Origin: Streptomyces capillispiralis
GTDB lineage: Bacteria; Actinomycetota; Actinomycetes; Streptomycetales; Streptomycetaceae
Assembly (NCBI RefSeq): GCF_007829875.1
Contig: NZ_VIWV01000001.1
Span: 6,046,501-6,110,500 of the forward strand
DNA: 64,000 nucleotides
Direction of reading: 5' to 3'
Each line of letters opens with the position of its first letter. The stretch's first letter is position 1. The notes beneath the pieces are model-generated. The model was not told the origin of the DNA and searched no databases. It saw nothing but the letters and a program-made list of their open reading frames with translations. Shown one piece after another: positions 35,600-42,902 of this stretch. A program made the position numbers and the translations under genes.

Positions 35600-36487
35600 G
35601 TCGTGTCCGCAAAGTGCCTCGGTCGTTGTTCTGTTTGTGGTGCGTCGTCATGAGCTGACTGATGAGTCGTGGGCGGTGATCGAGCCGTTGCTGGCTCCGC
35701 CGCGGATGGGTCGTCCGGTGCGGGATCGCCGGCAGGTGGTCAACGGGATCCTGTGGAAACTGTCCACCGGGGCTGCCTGGCGGGACCTGCCCGAGCGGTA
35801 TGGCCCGTGGAAGACGGTCTATGAACGTTTCCGCCGCTGGTCTGCAGACGGCACCTGGGACCGCCTTCTGGCCCACGTCCAGCAGCACTCGGACGCGGTC
35901 GGTGCGGTCGACTGGACCGTTGTCTGCGTGGACTCCACGACCGTGCGGGCCCATCAGCACGCTGCGGGAGCCCGAAAAGGGGGCAGGACTGGCCGGGCGA
36001 GGCACTCGGCCGGTCCCGTGGCGGGCTGACCACGAAGATCCACCTTGCCTGCGACGGTGAAGGCCGCCCCCTGGCCTTCACCCTCACCGCCGGCAACGTC
36101 AACGACTGCACCCAGTTCGAGCAGGTCATGGCCCGCATCCGCATCCAGCGGTGCGGACCCGGCAGACCGAGAACCAGGCCCGAGCGGGTCGCGGCGGACA
36201 AGGGCTACTCGTCCATGAAGATCCGCACCTACCTGCGACGTCGCGGCATCAAGGCGGCGATTCCCGAGCGGATCGACCAGATCAACGGCCGCATCCGCAG
36301 GGGCGAAAGCCTCTGCCGACTCGACCGGGCGGCCTACCGGCGACGCAACGTCGTCGAGCGCTGCTTCAACAAGCTCAAGCACAACAAAGCCCTGGCCACC
36401 CGCTACGACAAACGCGCCCGCCACTACCAGGCCCTGGTCACCCTGGCCTGCCTCAGACTCTGGCTGCCCTGACTTTGCGGACACGAC
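35600..36487 (+). mobile_element. IS5-family insertion sequence with perfect 16-bp terminal inverted repeats
   Basis: GTCGTGTCCGCAAAGT at 35600-35615 is exactly inverted at 36472-36487. CTAG is present on both sides (35596-35599 and 36488-36491), matching the YTAR target of IS5 relatives. The 888-bp element encodes one DDE transposase in two overlapping frames. It sits immediately against the MITE, sharing one CTAG, and its right end lies 14 bases before the coaE ATG. Confidence 0.92.
35640..36472 (+). CDS. IS5-family DDE transposase, requires -1 frameshift
   Basis: The first frame (GTG 35640 or 35637 to stop at 36029) gives RRHELTDESWAVIEPLLAPP, the N-terminal DUF4096-type domain, and the first catalytic aspartate in VCVDSTTVRAHQH. 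A -1 shift at the A4G5 run (35975-35983) enters the frame that continues EALGRSRGGLTTKIHLA, the second aspartate in AADKGYSS, and the final glutamate in RRNVVERCFNKLK. The fused protein is about 278 residues and complete. The stop codon overlaps the right terminal repeat. Programmed frameshifting is known in several IS5 groups. A disabling mutation is the alternative. Confidence 0.85.
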
Positions 36488-36488
36488 C

Positions 36489-36494
36489 TAGGCT
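36489..36494 (+). promoter_or_regulatory. -10 element TAGGCT of coaE, at the IS junction
   Basis: TAGGCT ends 7 bases before the coaE ATG with no ribosome site between. The first three bases belong to the CTAG target duplication, so the native -35 region now lies on the far side of the mobile elements. Confidence 0.5.
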
Positions 36495-36501
36495 TCCTTC
36501 C

Positions 36502-37122
36502 ATGCTGACAGTGGGCCTGACCGGCGGGATCGGCGCCGGCAAGAGCGAGGTGTCGCGGCTGCTCGTCGAGTGCGGAGCCGTACTGATCGACGCCGACCGC
36601 ATCGCGCGTGAGGTCGTCGAACCGGGGACCCCCGGCCTGGCGGCGGTCGTGGACGCCTTCGGGGAGGAGGTCCTCGCCGCGGACGGTCGTCTCGACCGGC
36701 CCAAACTGGGCTCCATCGTCTTCGCCGACCCCGAGAGACTGGCCGTCCTGAACGCGATCGTCCACCCGCTGGTGGGCGCCCGCTCCAGGGAACTGGAGCA
36801 GGCGGCCGCCGCGGACGCCGTCGTGGTCCACGACGTCCCCCTCCTCACGGAGAACGGCCTCGCCCCCCTCTACGACCTCGTGATCGTGGTCGACGCGAGC
36901 CCCGAGACACAGCTCGACCGGCTCGTGGGCCGGCGCGGCATGAGCGAGGAGGACGCACGGGCGCGGATGGCCGCCCAGGCGACACGCGAGCAGCGCCGGG
37001 AGATCGCCGACATCGTCATCGACAACGACGTCCCCCTCGACGAGCTGGAACGGCGTGTCAAGGACGTGTGGGCCGAGCTCGTCCGCAGGGCACGGACGCC
37101 CCGGGAGTCCCCGCAGGAATAG
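36502..37122 (+). CDS. coaE: Dephospho-CoA kinase
   Basis: A 206-residue kinase for the last step of coenzyme A synthesis. The P-loop is GLTGGIGAGKSEVS, with LIDADRIAREVVEPGT binding dephospho-CoA, and VVVHDVPLLTENGL and VDASPETQLDRLVGRRGMSEEDARARM typical of CoaE. The protein stops at about 206 residues, without the C-terminal UPF0157 domain seen in mycobacterial CoaE. The ATG is 14 bases after the right end of the IS, so expression may now depend on the element. A TPR gene follows 50 bases downstream. Confidence 0.95.
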   Translation: MLTVGLTGGIGAGKSEVSRLLVECGAVLIDADRIAREVVEPGTPGLAAVVDAFGEEVLAADGRLDRPKLGSIVFADPERLAVLNAIVHPLVGARSRELEQAAAADAVVVHDVPLLTENGLAPLYDLVIVVDASPETQLDRLVGRRGMSEEDARARMAAQATREQRREIADIVIDNDVPLDELERRVKDVWAELVRRARTPRESPQE

Positions 37123-37172
37123 CGGCCCCCGGACGGCGCGTTGAACCCCTTCAGCAAGGGAAGGATGTCGCC

Positions 37173-37553
37173 GTGCCCGAGACCAGTGGTTCGACCGGAC
37201 GTACGCCGGAGACGCATGTCATCGACTTCCGTGCCGCCGAGCACCTGCTCGCCTCCCGGGACCCGAGGGGCGCGGTGAAGCTGCTCGACGGTGTCATCGA
37301 CGTCCACCCCGAGAACACCGCCGCCCGGCTGCTGCGCGCGCGTGCCTTCTTCGCGGCGGCCCAGCTGCGCCCCGCCGAGCTCGAGTTCTCCCTCGTCCTG
37401 GAGCGCGAGCCGGACAACGCCTTCGCCCACTTCGCGCTCGCCCGCACCTACCAGCGGCAGGGCCGCCCGCACCCGGCCAAGCGCCACTTCCGGCTGGCGG
37501 CCGCCCTGGACCCCAACCCGGAGTACCTGAAGGCGGCCCGCTTCGAGGCGTGA
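37173..37553 (+). CDS. Small tetratricopeptide repeat protein
   Basis: A 126-residue protein with about three TPR units: AAEHLLASRDPRGAVKLLDGVIDVHPENTAARLLRARAFF, then LRPAELEFSLVLEREPDNAFAHFALARTYQ, then HPAKRHFRLAAALDPN. TPRs form a helical scaffold for protein binding; its partner is unknown. GGAAGGA lies 8 bases before the GTG start at 37173. It follows coaE and may be cotranscribed. It ends three bases before a convergent gene. Confidence 0.85.
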   Translation: MPETSGSTGRTPETHVIDFRAAEHLLASRDPRGAVKLLDGVIDVHPENTAARLLRARAFFAAAQLRPAELEFSLVLEREPDNAFAHFALARTYQRQGRPHPAKRHFRLAAALDPNPEYLKAARFEA

Positions 37554-37556
37554 CGG

Positions 37557-37820
37557 CTACGGCCGGCGCCTCGGCGGCTGGTACGGCGGGACGTCGGGGC
37601 CCGGCTGGTAGTGCGGCCCCTGGCGGATGTGCCGCAGGACGACGACCAGGTCGACCGTGATGATCAGCCACAGCAGCCCGCAGGCGAGCGCCCAGCCCGG
37701 ATGCCCCGCGAGCGCGAACGCCACCGTCCCGGCGACCGTCCAGACCACCCCCCACACGCTCAGCCAGAACCGCATCCGCAGCGCACTGCGCGCGGTCGTC
37801 GGCTCACTGCCCGTACGCAT
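37557..37820 (-). CDS. Small membrane protein of unknown function
   Basis: An 87-residue protein with two membrane segments, FWLSVWGVVWTVAGTVAFALAG and WALACGLLWLIITVDLVVVLRHI. The tail GPHYQPGPDVPPYQPPRRRP is proline-rich and cytoplasmic by the positive-inside rule. I recall short conserved Streptomyces proteins of this pattern next to coaE. ATG 37820 is preferred; GTG codons at 37832, 37829 and 37823 are also in frame. No function is known. Confidence 0.7.
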   Translation of the reverse strand: MRTGSEPTTARSALRMRFWLSVWGVVWTVAGTVAFALAGHPGWALACGLLWLIITVDLVVVLRHIRQGPHYQPGPDVPPYQPPRRRP

Positions 37821-37988
37821 CACGCTCACCACTCCCGGCTGCGACCTGCGGCTTCATGGATCCGAGTGCCCGGAAACGGAGCGGTTCACCGCCCGGACCG
37901 AGCCCGGGGCTCACTCGGTCGGGTGAACCTGTGGGCCGGAGGGAACGGGTGTGCGGACGCGGTCCGTTGGGCGGGCATGGAGCGGAAA

Positions 37989-38675
37989 ATGCGTGAGGGG
38001 TACGAGGGGACGGGACCGGGGGCGATCACCCCTGACGGCTGCGCGGTGGAGCTCTACTCGCGGCTGCCCGTCGGCGCGGAGCCGGACATCATCGCCGCCG
38101 CGGTGCCGGCGGGGGCCCGGGTCCTGGAGCTGGGCAGCGGAGTGGGGCGGGTGACCCACGCCCTGCTGGAGCGCGGATTCGAGGTCACGGCGGTGGACGA
38201 GTCCGCCGAGATGCTGGAGCGCGTGCGCGGGGCGCGGACGATCCGGGGCTCCATAGAGGAGATCGACCTGGGCGAGACCTTCGACGTGGTGCTGCTGGCC
38301 TCCTTCCTGGTGCACGTGGGGGACGTCGAGGTGCGGCGGGGCATGCTGCGCACCTGCGTGCGGCATCTGGCGGAGGGCGGGTGCGTGCTGATCCAGCGGG
38401 AGGGCGAGAACTACCACAGCGATGTGCCGCGCGAGCGGGTCGACCCGGCCGGTTTCACCGTGCGGATCGTGTCGGCGGAGCCGGTCGGCGACGGGGTCGA
38501 CGCGGTGCGCGCGGAATACGAGTTCCCGGACGCGGTCTGGACCCAGACGTTCCGGGCGTGGCCCTTGACGAAGCAGCAGTTCGAGGACGCGCTGGGGGAG
38601 GAGGGGCTGAGGGTGGACCGCTACCTGACGGCGGACCGGACATGGGTGAGGGCCGTGCCGGTGGCCACCGGCTGA
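37989..38675 (+). CDS. Class I SAM-dependent methyltransferase
   Basis: A 228-residue methyltransferase with motif I VLELGSGVGRVTHALLERGFEVTAVDES and motif II/III FDVVLLASFLVH and GGCVLIQREGENY. The ATG at 37989 is preferred because GGAG lies 6 bases before it. ATG 37977 would add four residues but has no ribosome site. The substrate is unknown. It stands alone between a convergent-divergent pair of small genes. Confidence 0.83.
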   Translation: MREGYEGTGPGAITPDGCAVELYSRLPVGAEPDIIAAAVPAGARVLELGSGVGRVTHALLERGFEVTAVDESAEMLERVRGARTIRGSIEEIDLGETFDVVLLASFLVHVGDVEVRRGMLRTCVRHLAEGGCVLIQREGENYHSDVPRERVDPAGFTVRIVSAEPVGDGVDAVRAEYEFPDAVWTQTFRAWPLTKQQFEDALGEEGLRVDRYLTADRTWVRAVPVATG

Positions 38676-38769
38676 GCGCGCGAAATCCGCGTCGGCGGCG
38701 ATGAGTTCGCGGGCGGGAAGCGGTCTACCTCTGTGACAGCATCACGGACCGCTTCCCCAGGAGACCTTC

Positions 38770-39258
38770 ATGTCGGAGACCACCGCCCCCGCCGCGACCG
38801 CCGCCTCTGCCACCGGGACCACGGGCGTCACCGGAACCGGCGGGACCGCCCTCGCCGAGTCCGCGACCGTCGGCGGACGGCGTGCCCGTATCGCGCTGCG
38901 CGCCCTGCAAGCCCTCCTCGCGCTCTTTTTCGCCGTCCCGAGCGCGCTGCCCAAGCTGATCGCGCACTCCTCGGCGGCCGAGACCTTCGACGAGATGGGC
39001 TGGGGCAGTACGGGCATGTACGCCATCGGGGTGCTCGAACTGGCGGGAGCGATCGGCCTGTTGATCCCGGTGCTGCAGTCGGCGGCCGCGACGGGGCTGG
39101 CCGCGCTGATGGTCGGCGCGTTCGTCGTGCAGGTCACGATGCTCGACGGCCAGTACGCGGCGACCCCGCTCATCCTCCTCGTCCCCCTCGCGCTCATCGC
39201 CTGGACCCGCCGCAGCCACAACACGGACCTGCTGCGACTGCTGCGCCGACAGAGCTGA
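38770..39258 (+). CDS. DoxX family membrane protein
   Basis: A 162-residue protein. After a 35-residue Ala/Thr-rich cytoplasmic N-terminus come four membrane helices: LRALQALLALFFAVPSALPKLIAH, MYAIGVLELAGAIGLLIPVL, AAATGLAALMVGAFVVQVTML and TPLILLVPLALIAW. GVLELAGAIGLL is typical of DoxX. Related proteins contribute to membrane redox balance in mycobacteria; the role here is unknown. AGGAG lies 7 bases before the ATG. Confidence 0.85.
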   Translation: MSETTAPAATAASATGTTGVTGTGGTALAESATVGGRRARIALRALQALLALFFAVPSALPKLIAHSSAAETFDEMGWGSTGMYAIGVLELAGAIGLLIPVLQSAAATGLAALMVGAFVVQVTMLDGQYAATPLILLVPLALIAWTRRSHNTDLLRLLRRQS

Positions 39259-39379
39259 AGGCTCATTCCCCGGCGCGGGGGTGACGAGGGCGGCGGGGAA
39301 GCCGCTCACCGTACGGTCACGGCCGAGCCGTGCCGCCGCCCGGCGCACCCTGGCCGCCGCATCAGCCCCGGTTGCCGGA

Positions 39380-40210
39380 TCAGCCTCGTCCGCCAGTGCC
39401 GCCGGCACGCCCGCCTCTCCCACGGGACCGGCCGGCACCTCCGCCGCGTCCCCCCGCTCCACCGCCCGCACTCCGGCCAGCGGCACCACCGGGCGCTGCG
39501 CCCAGGTCGCCCGGCCCGCCCGATCCGCCCGGGCCACCGGGCCCGCCGAAGCCACCCGGTCCTGCGGGCCCGCCCGGTCCGCCCAGTCCGCGCAGACGCT
39601 CGAGTTCCCGGCGGTCGCGCTTGGTCGGGCGGCCCGCGCCGCGGTCGCGGATTCCGGCAGGAGCGACGGCCTCGCGCGGCGGGGGCGGCGGCGAGTTGTC
39701 GATGTAGCACTGGGCTGCCACCGGGGCGCCGACCCGCTTACGGATCAGTCGCTTGACGACGACGATCCGCTCCCGGTTCTCGTGCCGCAGGCGCACCTCG
39801 TCGCCGACGCGGACGGAGTGCGCGGGCTTGACCCGCTCCCCGTTCAGACGCACATGACCGCCCCGGCAGGCGGCGGCGCCCAGGGATCGCGTCTTGACCA
39901 GGCGCACCGACCAGATCCAGCTGTCGATGCGGACGGACTCACCGCTCTGCGGCCCGGCCGCCTCCGCAGCGGCCACAGCCGCGGCGACCTTCGGATCCGC
40001 CGGCACGGAAGCCGATGCCGATGCCGAGGCCGATGCCGATGTCGGCTCCTGGGCAGTCCCCTCGGGACCCTCGGGCCCCTCGGTCCTGTCAGCACCAGCA
40101 GCACCACCGTCATCAGTGGCAGCGCCGTTCACGGGCACCCCACCGCCGAACGGCTGCTCTCCGTCCGCGGCGCCACCCGTCATGTCGTACTCCGCACCCT
40201 CCGCACCCAT
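39380..40210 (-). CDS. S4-domain RNA-binding protein (Hsp15-like) with low-complexity tails
   Basis: A 276-residue protein. The S4 domain (about 93-165) reads RIDSWIWSVRLVKTRSLGAAACRGGHVRLNG then KPAHSVRVGDEVRLR and IVVVKRLIRKRVGA, the pattern of Hsp15, which rescues dissociated 50S subunits with nascent chains. Residues 1-90 are Gly/Glu-rich and include a serine-alanine repeat from a hexamer DNA repeat. Residues about 205-276 form a Gly/Pro/Arg tail of GGPGG, GGFGG and RGRGG units like eukaryotic RGG boxes. The core family is only about 130 residues, so both extensions are unusual. ATG 40210 or 40183 could be the start. Confidence 0.85.
   Translation of the reverse strand: MGAEGAEYDMTGGAADGEQPFGGGVPVNGAATDDGGAAGADRTEGPEGPEGTAQEPTSASASASASASVPADPKVAAAVAAAEAAGPQSGESVRIDSWIWSVRLVKTRSLGAAACRGGHVRLNGERVKPAHSVRVGDEVRLRHENRERIVVVKRLIRKRVGAPVAAQCYIDNSPPPPPREAVAPAGIRDRGAGRPTKRDRRELERLRGLGGPGGPAGPGGFGGPGGPGGSGGPGDLGAAPGGAAGRSAGGGAGGRGGGAGRSRGRGGRAGGTGGRG
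40011..40040. repeat. Five GCCGAT-type hexamers inside the S4 gene
   Basis: Four exact GCCGAT units and one GCCGAG occur head to tail and encode the serine-alanine repeat. Copy number changes would keep the frame. Confidence 0.85.
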
Positions 40211-40313
40211 GTTCCCGACCTTACGGCCTGTGGTCCGGATCAGGTGAGGACAGGCGGATCGATGTACGGAGAAGCCGGGTCCGACCGTCGCCCGGTACAT
40301 GGCCTCAGTCCAA

Positions 40314-40349
40314 GGGCATGGGAATGGGCACGGGTACGGGCATGGGCAT
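40314..40349 (+). repeat. Six GGGNAY hexamers (possible G-quadruplex) before the glycosylase gene
   Basis: GGGCAT, GGGAAT, GGGCAC, GGGTAC, GGGCAT and GGGCAT run without a break. Six GGG tracts with 3-base loops fit the strict quadruplex pattern on the plus strand. The array ends 55 bases before the ATG at 40405. Confidence 0.88.
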
Positions 40350-40392
40350 GTTTCAGAAGGATGCGCCTCAGCTCGGTGCGGTCCCTGACGCC

Positions 40393-40398
40393 TACCGT
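40393..40398 (+). promoter_or_regulatory. -10 element TACCGT, leaderless start of the glycosylase gene
   Basis: TACCGT ends 6 bases before the ATG. The GGAGGT directly before the ATG is too close to act as a normal ribosome site. Confidence 0.4.
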
Positions 40399-40404
40399 GG
40401 AGGT

Positions 40405-41121
40405 ATGGATTCCAGCGGTCTCGCCCGTCTCGACCGGCGCATCGCCGGCTGCCGTGCCTGCCCCCGGCTGGTCGACTGGCGTGAGGAGGTCGCCCGTACC
40501 AAGCGCGCGGCGTTCGCGGACTGGACGTACTGGGGCAGGCCGGTACCCGGGTTCGGGCCCCCGGACGCCCGGCTGCTGATCGTCGGACTGGCGCCCGCGG
40601 CACACGGCGGCAACCGCACCGGCCGGATGTTCACCGGGGACCGCTCGGGGGACGTGCTGTACCAGGCGCTGTACGACGTGGGCCTCGCCTCCCAGCCGAC
40701 CTCCGTGCACGCCGGGGACGGCCTGGAACTGCACGGCGTACGCGTCACCGCACCCGTGCACTGCGCCCCGCCCGCCAACAAGCCCACCCCCGCGGAACGG
40801 GACGCCTGCCGTCCCTGGCTGGTGCGGGAGCTGCACCTGCTGCGGCCGACGGTGCGGGCCGTGCTCGTGCTCGGGGCCCTCGGCTGGCAGGCCACGCTGC
40901 CCGCCTTCGCCGAGGCGGGCTGGACCGTGCCCCGCCCGAAGCCCCCCTTCGCGCACGGCGCCCACGTCGTCCTCGACGCCCCCGACGGGCCCGGCCTCCA
41001 CCTCTTCGGCTGCTTCCACGTCAGCCAGCGCAACACCTTCACCGGCCGGCTCACCCCCGCCATGCTCCGGGAGGTGCTGCGGACCGCGGCCGAGGCGGCC
41101 GGGCCGGCCGCACGGAATTGA
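40405..41121 (+). CDS. Family 5 uracil-DNA glycosylase (UdgB type)
   Basis: A 238-residue DNA repair enzyme that removes uracil and some deaminated purines. Motif 1 is GLAPAAHGGNRTGRMFTGD, the family 5 form with no catalytic polar residue at the usual place. Motif 2 near the C-terminus is CFHVSQRNTFTGRLT. Cysteines in CRACPRL, HCAPP and further on probably ligate a 4Fe-4S cluster. High-GC organisms suffer frequent cytosine deamination. It diverges from the S4 gene across a quadruplex-forming repeat. Confidence 0.9.
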   Translation: MDSSGLARLDRRIAGCRACPRLVDWREEVARTKRAAFADWTYWGRPVPGFGPPDARLLIVGLAPAAHGGNRTGRMFTGDRSGDVLYQALYDVGLASQPTSVHAGDGLELHGVRVTAPVHCAPPANKPTPAERDACRPWLVRELHLLRPTVRAVLVLGALGWQATLPAFAEAGWTVPRPKPPFAHGAHVVLDAPDGPGLHLFGCFHVSQRNTFTGRLTPAMLREVLRTAAEAAGPAARN

Positions 41122-41146
41122 GATGAGTCCCGGGCCCCACGGGCGT

Positions 41147-41152
41147 TACGGT
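41147..41152 (+). promoter_or_regulatory. -10 element TACGGT, leaderless start of the iminopeptidase gene
   Basis: TACGGT ends 6 bases before the ATG at 41159, and no ribosome site intervenes. Confidence 0.4.
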
Positions 41153-41158
41153 GCGTCG

Positions 41159-42121
41159 ATGGGCCTGTATCCGGAGATCGAACCGTACGACCACGGCATG
41201 CTCGACGTCGGCGACGGCAACCACGTCTACTGGGAGACCAGCGGGAACCCACGGGGCAAGCCCGCGCTGGTGCTGCACGGCGGTCCGGGGAGCGGCGTAC
41301 GCCCCAATTACCGACGCTACTTCGACCCCGCCGCGTACCGCATCGTGCTGCTCGACCAGCGCGGCGCCGGACGGTCGACTCCGCCCGCGAGCGACCCCGC
41401 GACCGACATGGGTGTCAACACGACCGCCCACGTCATGGCGGACCTGGAGCGGCTGCGCGCCCACCTGGGCATCGAGAGGTGGCTGGTGTGGGGCCTGTCG
41501 TGGGGCTCGATCCTGGGACTGCGCTACGCGCAGACGCACCCCTCAGTCGTGTCGGAGCTGGTGCTGACCGGAGTCGCCACCGGTTCCAACGCCGAAGTGG
41601 CCCTGCTGACCCGGGGATTGGGGAAGATCTTCCCCGAGGCCTTCGAGCGGTTCCTCGCGGGACTGCCCGCCGGTGAGCGCGACGGCAGCCCGGCCGCCGC
41701 GTACAACAGGCTGCTGGAGTCGCCCGACCCGGAGGTCCGCGCACGCGCCGCGCGGGCCTGGACGGACTGGGAGACGGCGACGATTCCCGCGCCGCCGGGC
41801 TCGGTCGCCCGGTTCGAGGACCCGGAGTTCCGCTTGGGCTTCGCGCGGACCGTCACGCACTACTGGGGCAACGACCACTTCCTCGGCGAGGGCAACGACC
41901 AGGGCGTGGTCCTGCGGGACGCCCACCTCCTGAAGGGCATCCCCGGCACCCTCGTCCAGGGCAGCCTCGACTTCGGCAACCTCCTCGGCACCGTCTGGCG
42001 GCTCCACCACGCCTGGCCGGACAGCGAGTTGGTGATCGTCGACGACGCCGGCCACGACGCCGGAGCGGTCGGCGACGACGCCCTGATCGCGGCGACGGAC
42101 CGCTACGCGCGCGGCGCCTGA
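41159..42121 (+). CDS. pip: Proline iminopeptidase (alpha/beta hydrolase)
   Basis: A 320-residue peptidase that releases N-terminal proline. It starts MGLYPEIEPYDHGMLDVGDGN and has the oxyanion motif LHGGPGSG, LLDQRGAGRS, the nucleophile serine in WGLSWGSILG, the catalytic aspartate in QGSLDFGN and histidine in DAGHDAG. These features mark the bacterial S33 monomeric type. ATG 41123 is in frame but adds an unconserved stretch. Confidence 0.9.
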   Translation: MGLYPEIEPYDHGMLDVGDGNHVYWETSGNPRGKPALVLHGGPGSGVRPNYRRYFDPAAYRIVLLDQRGAGRSTPPASDPATDMGVNTTAHVMADLERLRAHLGIERWLVWGLSWGSILGLRYAQTHPSVVSELVLTGVATGSNAEVALLTRGLGKIFPEAFERFLAGLPAGERDGSPAAAYNRLLESPDPEVRARAARAWTDWETATIPAPPGSVARFEDPEFRLGFARTVTHYWGNDHFLGEGNDQGVVLRDAHLLKGIPGTLVQGSLDFGNLLGTVWRLHHAWPDSELVIVDDAGHDAGAVGDDALIAATDRYARGA

Positions 42122-42228
42122 CCGCCACGCGCGCGGCGCGGGACGCGTACGCCCGGGGCGCCCGACAGTTCCACGCCGGGCGCCGGACAGCTCGCCGTCG
42201 CACCGACGCGACCGCACCACATGCGTCC

Positions 42229-42747
42229 CTACGGCCGCCACTCGTACCGCACGTCCGGTTCCCGCTCCTCGTTGCCGGAGCCGTCCGTCCACTCGACGGC
42301 CGCGAAACCGTGCCGCTCGTAGAAGCGGCGGGCGGGCGTGTTCACCTGGAACGTCCACAGGCTCAGCCCCCGAGGGCGGCGCTCCTTGGCGAGCCGGACG
42401 AACCGGTCGCCGATGCCGTGCCCGCGCCGGTCCGGTGCGAGGTAGAGCTGGGACAGCTCGTCCCCTTCCAGCACCATGACCCCGACGACCGCGCCGCCGC
42501 CCGCCGGTCCGGCCCCGGCCACCCACGTCTCCGCCGCCGGGAGCACCACGTCGCGGAAGTAGGCGCGCACCTCCTCGTCGGAGTGCGGTCTGACGACCGT
42601 CGGCAGGGCGGCGGTGAAGGACCGCAGCCAGACGTCGGCCACGGCCCGGGCGTCCGCACCCGTGGCCCGGCGCAGCACCACCTGCGCCATCGGCCCCGGT
42701 GCGTCGGGCGGCGGGAACAGGCCGGGCACGGGGACACGCTGGATCAT
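42229..42747 (-). CDS. GNAT family N-acetyltransferase
   Basis: A 172-residue acetyltransferase. VVLRRATGADARAVADVWLRSF begins the fold. LSQLYLAPDRRGHGIGDRFVRLA carries the acetyl-CoA pyrophosphate-binding motif (RRGHGIG), and NTPARRFYERHGFAAVEW is the conserved C-terminal strand. AGGAG lies 7 bases before the ATG at 42747. The substrate is unknown. The region between this start and the next gene is rich in a GGGTGTGCT repeat. Confidence 0.87.
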   Translation of the reverse strand: MIQRVPVPGLFPPPDAPGPMAQVVLRRATGADARAVADVWLRSFTAALPTVVRPHSDEEVRAYFRDVVLPAAETWVAGAGPAGGGAVVGVMVLEGDELSQLYLAPDRRGHGIGDRFVRLAKERRPRGLSLWTFQVNTPARRFYERHGFAAVEWTDGSGNEEREPDVRYEWRP

Positions 42748-42902
42748 CGGGGGCTCCTGGGGGCCGGAGGGCGGGCGATCGGTCGCCCGCCGATCGTCCG
42801 CCCTCCTGGCCCGTCGCCGCACCCGGATTTCCCGGCCGCCCGGCGCCGGACCACGGCTGCACGGGTGTGCTGCGGGTGTGCTCGGGGTGTACTACGGCTG
42901 CA

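Noticed and set aside
35577..35640. ATG at 35577 as the transposase start
   Set aside because: It lies inside the right terminal repeat of the MITE, outside the IS. A start at GTG 35637/35640 lies inside the element and directly precedes the conserved sequence.
39281..40579. A 432-codon plus-strand open frame opposite the S4 gene
   Set aside because: It is the shadow of the Gly/Pro/Arg-rich S4 protein and its repeats, with no domain.
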